This document shows positions 22,141 through 32,940 of a stretch of 64,000 nucleotides of DNA, piece after piece. Each line of letters opens with the position of its first letter. Positions within the stretch are counted from its first letter, which is position 1. The DNA lies in the NCBI GenBank assembly GCA_003255025.1, contig QANY01008211.1, forward strand, positions 878,095 through 942,094, given 5' to 3'. The translations under genes were made by a program, and so were the position numbers. The notes beneath the pieces were generated by a model. That model had not been told where the DNA came from. It saw only the letters and a program-made list of their open reading frames with translations, and did not search any database. The stretch comes from Datisca glomerata. Taxonomy: Eukaryota > Streptophyta > Magnoliopsida > Cucurbitales > Datiscaceae.

Positions 22141-24689
22141 ATGCCCGTGCCGCGATCCGTCTATTCCACTAATTCTAAAGCTGCACAGTTCATGATTTTT
22201 CAACGCAAACCTAGGATCTGACGGGTAAAGCTCGTCTGACCTGTAGGTCTCTGAATAAGCTTCAATTTGATAACTTACGGGGCCCGTGGTTCCACTCGTG
22301 TCAAAAGTTATGCCCTACGAAAGTGGACATGCGCGTGCTGCGATCCGTCCGTTACAGCAATTCTAACCCCGCACAATCCATGATTTTCAGATGCAAACCT
22401 AGGCTCTGATGGCTAAACCCTCTCTCACCTATAGGTCTCTGAATAAGCTTCAATTTGATATCTTACATGCCCATTATTCCATCCGTGTCAAAAGTTATGC
22501 AATACGGAAGTGGCCATGCACGTGCCACGATCCGTCAGTTACAAAAATTCTAAAGCTACACAGTCCATGGTTTATAGATGCAAACCTAGGATACGATGGG
22601 TAAAGCCTATCTCACCTGTAGGTCTCTGAATAAGCTTCAATTTGATATCTTACAGGGCCTGTGGTTCCACCTGTGTCAAAAGTTATGCCCTACGAAAGTG
22701 TACATGCGCATGCTGCGATCCGTCTGTTACACCAACTCTAAAGCTGTACAGTCCGTGATTTCTAGATGCAAACCTAGGATCTGACGGGTAAAGCCTATCG
22801 TACTTGTAGGTCTGTGAATAAGCTTCAATTTGATATCTTACAGGTACCGTGGTTCCACCCATGTCAAAAGTTATGCCCTACAGAAGTGGACAGGAGCTTG
22901 CTGCGATCTGTCTGTTACACCAATTCTAAAGCTGCACAGTCAGTGTTTTTTTGATTCAAACCTAGGATCCGAAGGGTAAAGCATATCTCACTTGTAGGTA
23001 TCTAAATAAGCTTCAATTTGATAACTTACAAAGCTCGTGGTTCCACTCGTGTCAAAAGTTATGCCCTACGGAAAGGGACATGCGGGTGCTGCGATCCGTC
23101 CATTTCAGCAATTCTAAACCCGCACAGTCCATGATTTTTAGATGCAAACCTAGGCTCTAATGGGTAAAACCTGTCTCACCAATAAGTCTCTGAATAAGCT
23201 TCAAATTGATATCTTACAGGGCCTGTTGTTCCATCCGTGTCAAAAGTTATGCAATACAGAAGTGGCCATGCGCGTGCTGTGATCCGTCTGTTACACCCTT
23301 TTCTAAACCGGCACAGACCGTGTTTTTTGGACACAAAACTAGGCTCCGATGTGTAAACTATGTCGCACTTGTAGGTCTCTGAATCAGCCTCAAATTGATA
23401 TCTTACAGGTCTCGTGGTTCCACGCGTGTAAAAAGTTATGCCCTACGGAAGTGGATATGCGCGTGCTACGATTCGTCTGTTACAGCAATTCTAACCCTGC
23501 ACACTCCGTGTTTCTTAGACGCAAACCTCGACTCCAATGGGTAAACCATGTCTCACCTGTAGGTCACTGAATCTTCTTCAATTTGATATCTTACAGGTCC
23601 TGTGGTTCAACCCGTGTCCAAAGTTATGCCCTACGGAAGTGGACATGCGCTTGCTACGATCCGTCTATTACAGCAATTCTAACCCTAGACAGTCCATATT
23701 TTTTAGACGAAAACCTAGGCTCTGTCGGGTAAACCCTATCTCTCCTGTAGGTCTCTGAATAAGCTTCAATTTGATATCATAGAGGGCCCGTGTTTCCACC
23801 CGTGTCAATAGTTATGCCATACGGAAGTGGACATCCGCGTGCCGCGATCCGTCTGTTCCACTAATTCTAAAGCTGCACAGTTCATGTTTTTTTGACGCAA
23901 ACCTAGGATCCGACGGGTAAAGCTTGTCTGACCTGTAGGTCTTTGAATAATCTTCAATTTAATAACTTACAGGTCCCGTGGTTCCACTCGTGTCAAAAGT
24001 TATGCCCTACGAAAGTGGACATGCGCGTGCTGTGATCTGTCCGTTACAGCAATTCTAACCCCGCACAGTCCACTATTTTTAGATGCAAACCTAGGCTCTG
24101 ATGGGTAAACCCTGTCTCACCTATAGGTCTCTGAATAAGCTTCAATTTGATATCTTACAGGACCCGTTATTCCATCTGTGTAAAAAATTATGCAATACGG
24201 AAGTGGCCATGCGCGTGCTGCGATCCGTCAGTCACACCCTTTCTAAACCTGCACAGGCCATGTTTTTTGGACACAAAACTAGGCTCTGATGGGTAAACCA
24301 TGTCGCACCTGTAGGTATCTGAATAAGCTTCAATTTGATATCTTATAGGTCCCGTGGTTTCACCCGTGTCAAAAGTTATGCCTTACGGAAGTGGACATGC
24401 GCGTGTTGCGATCCGTCCGTTATAGCAATTCTAACCCCGCACAGTCCATGATTTTTAGACACAAAACTAGGCTCTGATGGGTAAACCATGTCGCACCTGT
24501 AGGTATCTGAATAAGCGTCAATTTGATATCTTACAGGTCCCGTGGTTCGACGCGTCTCAAAAGTTATGCCCCGCGGAAGTGGATATGCGCGTGTTACGTT
24601 CCGTCTGTTATAGTAATTCTAACCCTACACATTCTGTTTTTTCTAGATGCAAACCTAGGCTCCGATGGGTAAACCCTGCCGCACCTGTA
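22141..24689 (+). repeat. Satellite block, mostly full-length units
   Basis: Regular A, B, D, E, C, B' and F units with few indels and no gene. D-like units have TTCCACTAATTC (22,165 and 23,855). The C unit at 22,880 has GACAGGAGCTTGCTGCG. GATAACTTA-type A units occur at ~22,270, ~23,020 and ~23,960. The spacing of equivalent units here is not constant, so no strict higher-order period is seen. Confidence 0.7.
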
Positions 24690-25350
24690 TGTATCTGAAT
24701 CAGCTTCAATTTAATATTTTACTGGTCGCGTGGTTCCACGCGTGTTAAAGGTTATGCCATACAGAAGTGGACATGCGCGTGCCGCGATCCGTCTGTTACA
24801 TAAATTCTAAAGCTGCACAGTCCGTGCTTTTTAGATGCAAACCTAGGATCCGATGAGTAAATCCTATCTTACCTGTAGATCTCTGAATAATCTTCAATTT
24901 GATAACTTACAGGGCCTCTGGTTCCACCTGTGTCAAAAGTTATGCCCTATGGAAGTGGACATGCGCGTGCTGCGATCCGTCTGTTACACTAATTCTAAAG
25001 CTGCACAGTCCGTGATTTCTAGACGCAAACCTAGGATCTGATGGGTAAAGCGTATTGCACCTGTAGTTTTCTGAATAAGCTTCAATTTGATATATTGCAG
25101 GTCCCGTGGTTCCACCCATGTCAAAAGTTATGCCCTACGGAAGTAGACAGGAGCTTGCTGCGATTCTTCTGTTACCCCAATTCTAAAGGTGCACAGTCCG
25201 TGTTTTTTAGATACAAACCTAGGATCCTACTGGTAAAGCCTATAGCACCTATAGGTCTCTGAATAAGCTTCAATTTGATATTTTATGGAAATAGACATGC
25301 GTGTGCCGCTATCCGTCTGTTACATAAATTCTATAGGTCTCTGAATAAGC
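24690..25350 (+). repeat. Old copy of the V-block start (V0)
   Basis: TGTATCTGAATCAGCTTC, TTTAATATTTTACTGGTC and GTGTTAAAGG introduce a D-E-C series that recurs at 37,740, 44,045, 54,500 and 60,975. It includes ATATATTGCAGG-type text (GATATATTGCAGGTCCC at ~25,090), AGATACAAACCTAGGATCCTACTGG, and two linked jumps at ~25,286 (TATTTTA to TGGAAATAG) and ~25,332 (AAATTCTA to TAGGTCTCTG). The later copies carry close versions of the same scars. Confidence 0.8.
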
Positions 25351-26259
25351 TTTAATTTGATCACATACAGGGCCCGTAGTTCCACCCGTGTCAAAAGTTA
25401 TGCCCTACGGAAGTGGACATGCGCGTGCTGCGATCCGTCCCTTATATCATTTCTAACCCCGCACAGTCCATGATTTTTAGATGCAAACCTAGGCTCTGAC
25501 AGGTAAACTATGTCTCACCTGTAGGTCTATGAATAAGCATCAAATTGAGATCATACAGGGCCCGTGGTTCCATCCGTGTCAAAAGTTACTCAATATGGAT
25601 GTGGACATGCGCGTGCTACGATCCGTCTATTACACCCTCTCTAAACCTGCACAGACCGTGTTTTTTGGACACAAAACTAGGCTCCCATGGGTAAACCATG
25701 TCGTACCCATAAGTATTTGAATAAGCTTCAATTTGATATCTTACAGGACCCGTGGTTCCACGCGTGTAAAAAGTTATGCCCTACGGAAGTGGATATGCGC
25801 GTGCTACGATCCGTCTGTTACAACAATTCTAACCTTGCACACTCCGTGTTTCTTAGATGCAAACCTAGGCTCCGATCGTAAACCCTATCTCACTTGTAGG
25901 TCTCTGAACCTACTTCAATTTGATATTTTACAGGTCCCGTGGTACCACCCGTGTCAAAAGTTATGCCCTATGGAAGTGGACATGCGCGTGCTACGATACG
26001 TCTATTACAACAATTCTAACCCTAGACAGTCCATGTTTTTTAGACGCAAACCTAGCCTCTGACGGGTATACCCTGTCTCACCTGTAGATCTCTGAATAAG
26101 CTTCAATTTGATATCTTACAGGTCCCGTGGTTCCACCTATGTCAAAAGTTATGCCATACAGAAGTGGACAGGAGCCTGCTGCGATCTGTCTGTTACACCA
26201 ATTCTAAAGCTGCATAGTCTGTGTTTTTTAGATTCAAACGTAGGATCCGACGGGTAAAG
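25351..26259 (+). repeat. Satellite block A-B-B'-F
   Basis: Full units without a gene. The F unit reads GAACCTACTTCAATTTG and GTCCCGTGGTACCACCC, which contains GGTACC (KpnI site); these markers recur in block P at ~30,126-30,160, 31,620-31,655 and 45,505-45,540, so this is a probable ancestor of part of P. Confidence 0.75.
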
Positions 26260-26880
26260 CCTATCGGACCTATAGGTCTCTGAATAAGCTTGAATTTGAC
26301 AACTTACAGAGCCCGTAGTTCCACCCGTGTCAAAGGTTATGCCATACGGAAGAGGGCATGCGCGTGCTGCGATCCGTCCGTTAAAGCAAATCTAACCCCG
26401 CATAGTCCATGATTTTTAGATGCAAACCTAGGCACTGATGGGTAAACCCTGTCTCACCTATAGGTCTCTGAATAGGCTTAAATTTGATATATTACAGGGC
26501 CCGTTATGCAATACATAAGTGGTTATATGCATATTGCGATCCGTCTGTTACACCCTTTCTAAACATTCACAGACCGTGTTTTTTGGACACAAAAATAGGC
26601 TCCGATGGGTAAACCATGTCGCACCTGTAGGTATCTGAATAAGCTTCAAATTGATATCTTACAGGTCTCGTGGTTCCACTCGTGTTAAAGGTTATGCCCT
26701 ACGTAAGTGAATTGCGCGTGCTACGATCCGTCTGTTACTGCAATTCTAACCCTGCACACTCTGTTTTTTTTTACGCAAACCTTGGCTCTGATGGGTAAAC
26801 CATGTCCAACCTGTAGGTCTCTGAATCTGCTTCAATTTGATATCTTACAGGTCCCGTGGTTCGACCCGTGTCAAAAGTTA
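26260..26880 (+). repeat. Ancestral copy of the P/V block end
   Basis: From GCTTGAATTTGACAACTTAC (~26,289) through ATGCAATACATAAGTGGTTA (26,506) to TTTTTTTTTACGCAAACCTTGG (split by T-run, ~26,763) this closely matches 46,940-47,500. Here the ATAAGTGG marker directly follows GGGCCCGTT: about 21 bp present at 18.5 and 20.0 kb has been lost. Confidence 0.85.
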
Positions 26881-28839
26881 TGAACTACGGAAGTGGACAT
26901 GCGCGTGCTACGATCCGTCTGTGACAGCAATTCTAACCCGGCACACTCCATAATTTTTAGATGCAAACCTAGGATCCGATGGGTAAACCCTGTCTTACCT
27001 GTAGGTCTCTGAATCTGTTTCAATTTGATATCTTACAGGGCACGTGTTTCCACCCGTGTCAAAAGTTATGCCATACGGAAGTGGACATGCGCGTGCTGCG
27101 ATCCATCCGTTAAATAAATTCTAATGTTGCAATGTCTGACTTTTTTAGACGCAAACGTAAGATCTGATGGGTAAAGCGTGTCTCACCTGTAGGTCTCTGA
27201 ATCTGCTTCAATTTGATATCTTCCAGGTCCCGTGGTTCCACGCGTGTCAAAAGTTATACCCTAAGGAAGTGGAAATCCTTGAGCTATGATCAGTCTGTTA
27301 CAGCAATTCTAACCCTACACAGTTCGTCTTTTTTAGACGCAAACCTAGGCTCTGACAGGTGAACCCTGTCTCACCTGTAGGTATCTGAATAAGCTTCAAT
27401 TTGATATCTTACTGGTCCCGTCGTTCCACTCGTGTCAAAAGTTATGCCATACGGAAGTGGACATGCGCATGCCGCGATACGTCTGTTACATAAATTCTAA
27501 AGCTGCACACTCCATCTTTTTTAGACGCAAACCTACGATCTGATGGTAAAGCCTGTCTCACCTGTAGATCTCTAAATAAGCTTCAATTCGATATCTTACA
27601 GGGCCCGTGGTTCTACCCGTGTAAAAAGTTATGCCCTACGGAAGTGGACATGCACGTGCTACGATCCGTCTGTTACAGCAATTCTAACCCTGCACAGTCC
27701 GTGTTTTTTAGACGCAAATCTAGGCTCTGATGGGTAAATCCTGTCTCACCTGTAGGTCTCTAAATAACCCTCAATTTGGTATCTTACAGGGCCCGTGGTT
27801 CCAACCATGTCAAAAGCTATGCAATACGGAAGTGGACATGCGCGTGCTGCGATCCGTCCGTTACAGCAATTCTAAACCTGCACAGACAGTGTTTTTTGGA
27901 CACAAAACTAGGCTGCGATGGGTAAACAATGTCGTACCTATAGGTATTTAAATAAGCTACAATTTGATGGGTAAACCCGTGGTTCCACGCGTGTAAAAAG
28001 TTATGCCCTACGGAAGTGGATATGCGTGTGCTACGATCTGTCTGTTACAACAATTCTAACCTTGCACACTCTGCGTTTTTTAGATACAAACCTAGGCTCC
28101 GATGGGTAAACCCTATTTCACCCGTAGGTCTCTGAACCTGCTTCAATTTGATATTTTACAGGTCTCGTGGTTCCACCCGTGTCAAAAGTTATGCCCTATG
28201 GAAGTGGACATGCGCGTGCTACGATCCGTCTATTACAGCAATTCTAACCCTAGACAGTGCATGTTTTTTAGACACAAACCTAGCCTCTGACGGGTAAACC
28301 CTATCTCACCTGTAGGTCTCTGAATAAGCTTCAATTTGATATCTTACAGGGCCTGTGGTTTCACCTGTGTCAAAACTTATGCCCCACGGAAGTGGACATG
28401 CGCGTGCTGCACAGTACGTGTTTTTTAGATTCAACGCTAGGATCCGATGGGTAAAGCATATCGCACCTGTAAATCTCTCAATAAGATTCAATTTGTTAAC
28501 TTTCAGAGCCCGTGGTTCCACTCGTGTCAAAAGTTATGCCCTACGGAAGTGGATATGCGCGTGCTACGATCCGTCTGTGACAGCAATTCTAACCCGGCAC
28601 ACTCCATAATTTTTAGATGCAAACCTAGGCTCCGATGGGTAAACCCTGTCTTACCTGTAGGTCTCTGAATCTGTTTCAACTTGATATCTTAAGGGCCCGT
28701 GTTTCCACCCGTGTCAAAAGTTATGCCATACGGAAGTGGACATGCGCGGGCTGCGATCCATCCGTTACATAAATTCTAAAGTTGCAATGTCTGACTTTTT
28801 TAGACGCAAACCTAAGATATGACGGGTAAAGAGTGTCTC
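26881..28839 (+). repeat. First copy of a ~1656-bp repeat feeding block P
   Basis: The marker GTGACAGCAATTCTAACCCG with CTCCATAATTTTTAG is at ~26,921, ~28,577 and ~30,786 (offsets 1656 and ~2209). GCAATGTCTGACTTTTTTAG follows at 27,128 and 28,784. Other private units are K (GGAAATCCTTGAGCTATG, ~27,269) and L (AAATAACCCTCAATTTGG, ~27,762). At 27,966-27,977 a short piece GGGTAAACCC is spliced between CAATTTGAT and GTGGTTCC. Confidence 0.8.
28326..28482 (+). repeat. Short 157-bp monomer (S4)
   Basis: AAGCTT at 28,326 to the next AAGATT at 28,483 is 157 bp. The GCTGC-bounded 31-bp deletion is at 28,406 (GCGTGCTGCACAGTACG). It is followed by TTCAACGCTAGG and TAAATCTCTCAATAAG. Confidence 0.88.
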
Positions 28840-29783
28840 ACCTGTAGGTCTATGAATCTGCTTCAATTTGATATCTTACAGGTCCCGTGGTTCCACCCGT
28901 GTCAAAAGTTATGCCCTACGGAAGTGGAAATCCTTGAGCTATGATCAGTCTGTTACAGCAATTCTAACCCTACACAGTTCTTGTTTTTTAGATGCAAACC
29001 TAGGCTCTGACAGGTGAACCCTGTCTCACCTGTAGGTATCTGAATAAGCTTCAATTTGATATCTTACTGGTCCCGTCGTTCCACGCGTGTCAAAAGTTAT
29101 GCCATACGGAAGTGGACATGCGCATGCCGCGATCCGTCTGTTACATAAATTCTAAAGCTCCACACTCCATCTTTGTTACACGCAAACCTAGGATCTGATG
29201 GTAAAGCCTGTCTCACCTGTAGATCTCTAAATAAGCTTCAATTCGATATCTTACAGGGCCCGTGGTTCTACCCGTGTAAAAAGTTATGCCCTACGGAAGT
29301 GGACATGCGCGTGCTACGATCCGTCTGTTACAACAATTCTAACCCTGCACAGTCCGTGTTTTTTAGACGCAAATCTAGGCTCTGATGGGTAAATCCTGTC
29401 TCACCTGTAGGTCTCTAAATAACCCTCAATTTGGTATCTTACAGGGCCCGTGGTTCCAACCATGTCAAAAGCTATGCAATACGGAAGTGGACATGCGCGT
29501 GCTGCGATCCGTCCGTTACAGCAATTCTAAACCTGCACAGACCGTATTTTTTGGACACAAAACTATGCTCCGATGGGTAAACCATGTCGTACCTATAGGT
29601 ATTTAAATAAGCTACAATTTGATATCTTACAGGACCCGTGGTTCCACGCGTGTAAAAAGTTATGCCCTACGGAAATGGATATGCGCGTGCTACGATCCGT
29701 CTGTTACAGTAATTCTAACCCTGCACACTCCACAAACCTAGCCTCTGATGGGTAAACCCTATCTCACCTGTAGGTCTCTGAAT

Positions 29784-29940
29784 AAGCTTCAATTTGATAT
29801 CTTACAGGGCCTGTGGTTTCACCTGTGTCAAAACTTATGCCCCACGGAAGTGGACATGCGCGTGCTGCACTGTCCGTGTTTTTTAGATTCAAAGCTAGGA
29901 TCCGACGGGTAAAGCATATGGCACCTGTAAATCTCTCAAT
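29784..29940 (+). repeat. Short 157-bp monomer (S5)
   Basis: AAGCTT to AAGCTT is 157 bp (29,784 to 29,941). The deletion is at GCGTGCTGCACTGTCCG. The unit just before it has lost about 13 bp at CACTCCACAAACCTAG (~29,731). Both scars are repeated at 45,110-45,320. Confidence 0.9.
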
Positions 29941-30656
29941 AAGCTTCAATTTGATAACTTACAGGGCCCGTGGTTCAACTCGTGTCAAAAGTTATGCCCT
30001 ACGGAAGTGGATATGAGCGTGCTACGATCTGTCTGTTACAGTAATTCTAACCTTGCACACTCCGTGTTTTTTAGATTCAAACCTAGGCTACGATGGGTAA
30101 ACCCTATCTCACCTGTAGGTCTCTGAACCTACATTAATTTGATATTTTACAGGTCCCGTGGTACCACCCGTGTCAAATGTTATGCCCTATGGAAATGGAC
30201 ATGCGCGTGCTACGATACGTCTATTACAGCAATTCTAACCCTGGACAGTCCATGTTTTTTAGACGCAAACCTAGCCTCTGATGGGTAAACCCTGTCTCAC
30301 CTGTTGGTCTCTGAATAAGCTTCAATTTGATATCTTACAGGGCCCGTGGTTCCATCCGTGTCAAACGTTATGCAATACGGAAGTGGACATGCACGTGTTG
30401 CGATCCGTCTAATTCACCCTTTCTAAACCTGCACAGATCGTGTTTTTTGGACACAAAACTAGCTCCGTTGGGTAAACCATGTCGTACCTGTTCGTATCTG
30501 AATAAGCTTCAATTTGATATCTTACAGGTCCCGTGGTTCCACGCGTGTAAAAAGTTATACCCTACGGAAGTGGATATGCGCGTGCTACGATCCGTCTGTT
30601 ACAACAATTCTAACCCTTCATACTCCGTGTTTTTTAGACACAAACCTAAGCTCTGA

Positions 30657-31777
30657 TGGGTAAACCCTCTCTTACTTGTAGGTCTCTGAATCTGCTTCAA
30701 TTTGATATCTTACAAGTCAAGTGGTTCCACCCGTGTCAAAAGTTATGAACTACGGAAGTGGACATGCGCGTGCTACGATCCGTCTGTGACAGCAATTCTA
30801 ACCCGGCACACTCCATAATTTTTAGATGCAAACCTAGGATCCGATGGGTAAACCCTGTCTTACCTCTGAATCTGTTTCAATTTGATATCTTACAGGGCCC
30901 GTGTTTCCACCCGTGTCAAAAGTTATGCCATACGGAAGTGGACATGCGCGTGCTACGATCCATCCGTTACATAAATTCTAAAGTTGTAATGTCTGACTTT
31001 TTTAGACGCAAACCTAAGATCTGACGGGTAAAGCGTGTCTCACCTGTAGGTCTCTGAATCTGCTTCAATTTGATATCTTCCAGGTCCTGTGGTTCCACGC
31101 GTGTCAAAAGTTATACCCTAAGGAAGTGGAAATCCTTGAGCTATGATCAGTCTGTTACAGCAATTCTAACCCTGCACAGTCCGTGTTTTTTAGACGCAAA
31201 TCTAGGCTCTGATGGGTAAATCCTGTCTCACCTGTAGGTCTCTAAATAACCCTCAATTTGGTATCTTACAGGGCCCGTGGTTCCAACCATGTCAAAAGCT
31301 ATGCAATACGGAAGTGGACATGCGCGTGCTGCGATCCGTCCGTTACAGCAATTCTAAACCTGCACAGACAGTGTTTTTTAGATTCAAAGCTAGGATCCGA
31401 CGGGTAAAGCATATGGCACCTGTAAATCTCTCAATAAGCTTCAATTTGATAACTTATAGGGCCCGTGGTTTAACTCGTGTCAAAAGTTATGCCCTACGGA
31501 AGTGGATATGCGCGTGGTATGATCTGTCTGTTACAGTAATTCTAACCTTGCACACTCTGTGTTTTTTAGATTCAAACCTAGGCTATGATGGGTAAACCCT
31601 ATCTCACCTGTAGGTCTCTGAACCTACATCAATTTGATATTTTACAGGTCCCGTGGTACCACCCGTGTCAAAAGTTATGCCCTATGGAAGTGGACATGCG
31701 CGTGCTACGATACGTCTATTATAGCAATTCTAACCCTGGACAGTCCATGTTTTTTAGACGCAAACCTAAGCTCTGAT
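30657..31777 (+). repeat. 1121-bp extra segment in P1 (about six monomers)
   Basis: GGGTAAACC(C/A)TCTCTTACTT occurs at ~30,658 and ~31,778, 1121 bp apart, while P2 has it once (46,036). The extra piece holds another GTGACAGC/ATAATTTTTAG unit, K (~31,125), L (~31,250) and a hybrid whose left part is L and right part S-type (TTCAAAGCTAGG at ~31,384). A small loss (CTTACCTCTGAATCTG) is at ~30,862. Gain in unit 1 or loss in unit 2 cannot be separated from this window alone. Confidence 0.8.
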
Positions 31778-32689
31778 GGGTAAACCATCTCTTACTTGTA
31801 GGTCTCTGAATCTGCGTCAATTTGATATCTTACAAGTCACGTGGTTCCACCCGTATCAAAAGTTATGCACTACGGAAGTGGATATGCGCGTGCTACGATC
31901 CGTCTGTTACAACAATTCTAACCTGGCACACTCTGTGTTTTTTAGACGCAAACCTAGGCTCTGATGGGTAAACCCTATCTTACCTGTAGGTCTCTGAATC
32001 TGTTTCAATTTGATATATTACAGGGCCCGTGTTTCCACCCGTGTCAATAGTTATGCCATACTGAAGTGGACATGCGCGTGCTGCGATCCGTCCGTTACAT
32101 AAATTCAAAAGTTGCAATGTCCTTATTTTTTAGACGCAAACCTAAGATCTGATGGGTAAAGCGTGTCTAATTTGTAGGTCTTTGAATCTGCTTCAATTTG
32201 ATATCTTACAGGTCCCGTGGTTCCACCCGTGTCAAAAGTTATGCCCTACGGAAGTGGAAATCCGTGAGCTACGATAAGTGTGTTACAGCAATTCTAACCC
32301 TACACAGTTCGTGTTTTTTAGACGCAAACCTAGGCTCTGACAGGAGAACCCTGTCTCACCCGTAAGTATCTGAATAAGCTTCAATTTGATATCTTACAGG
32401 TCCCGCGTTCCACGCGTGTCAAAAGTTATGCCATACGGAAGTGGACATGCGCATGGCATGATCCGTCTGTTACATAAGGCTTGTCTCACCTGTAGATCTC
32501 TGAATAAGCTTCAATTTGATATCTTACAGGTCCCGTGGTTCTACCCATGTCAAAAGTTATGCCATACATAAGTGGACAGGAGCCTGCTGCGATCTGTCTG
32601 TTACACCAATTCTAAAGCTGCACAGTCTGTGTTTTTTAGATTCAAACCTAGTATCCGACGGGTAAAGCCTATCGCACCTGTAGGTCTCT

Positions 32690-32745
32690 GAATAAGCTTG
32701 AATTTGACAAGCTTGAATAAGCTTGAATTTGACAACTTACGATCC
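32690..32745 (+). repeat. Local 25-bp duplication and jump at the P1 end
   Basis: AAGCTTGAATTTGACA occurs at 32,694-32,709 and again at 32,719-32,734, with AAGCTTGAAT also at 32,709. The unit then jumps from AACTTAC to GATCCGTCTG at ~32,741. P2 at ~46,955 has one copy and no jump, so both changes are private to superunit 1. Confidence 0.85.
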
Positions 32746-32940
32746 GTCTGTTACAGCAATTCTAACCCTGCAGAGTCCGTGTTTTTTAGACGCAAATCTA
32801 GGCTCTGATGGGTAAATCCTGTCTCACCTGTAGGTCTCTAAATAACCCTCAATTTGGTATCTTACAGGGCCCGTGGTTCCAACCATGTCAAAAGCTATGC
32901 TCTACGGAAGTGAATTGCGCGTGCTACGATCGACTGTTAC
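32746..32940 (+). repeat. L unit bridging P1 and Q1
   Basis: An L unit (AAATAACCCTCAATTTGG, CCAACCATGTCAAAAGC) is fused to a B' unit with the GTGAATTGCGCGTGC marker and a lost base at CGATCGACTG (~32,930). No equivalent lies at this position in superunit 2. Confidence 0.75.

Larger units (their letters stand above)
28840..32745 (+). repeat. Block P1
   Basis: P holds the K, L and S-type units plus KpnI-bearing F units (GTCCCGTGGTACCACCC). It matches P2 (44,215-47,500) at offset 15,380 up to ~30,656 and at 14,259 from ~31,777. The difference is an extra 1121 bp in P1. The end differs from P2: P1 breaks off at ~32,740 while P2 continues into the ATAAGTGG marker unit. Confidence 0.85.
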
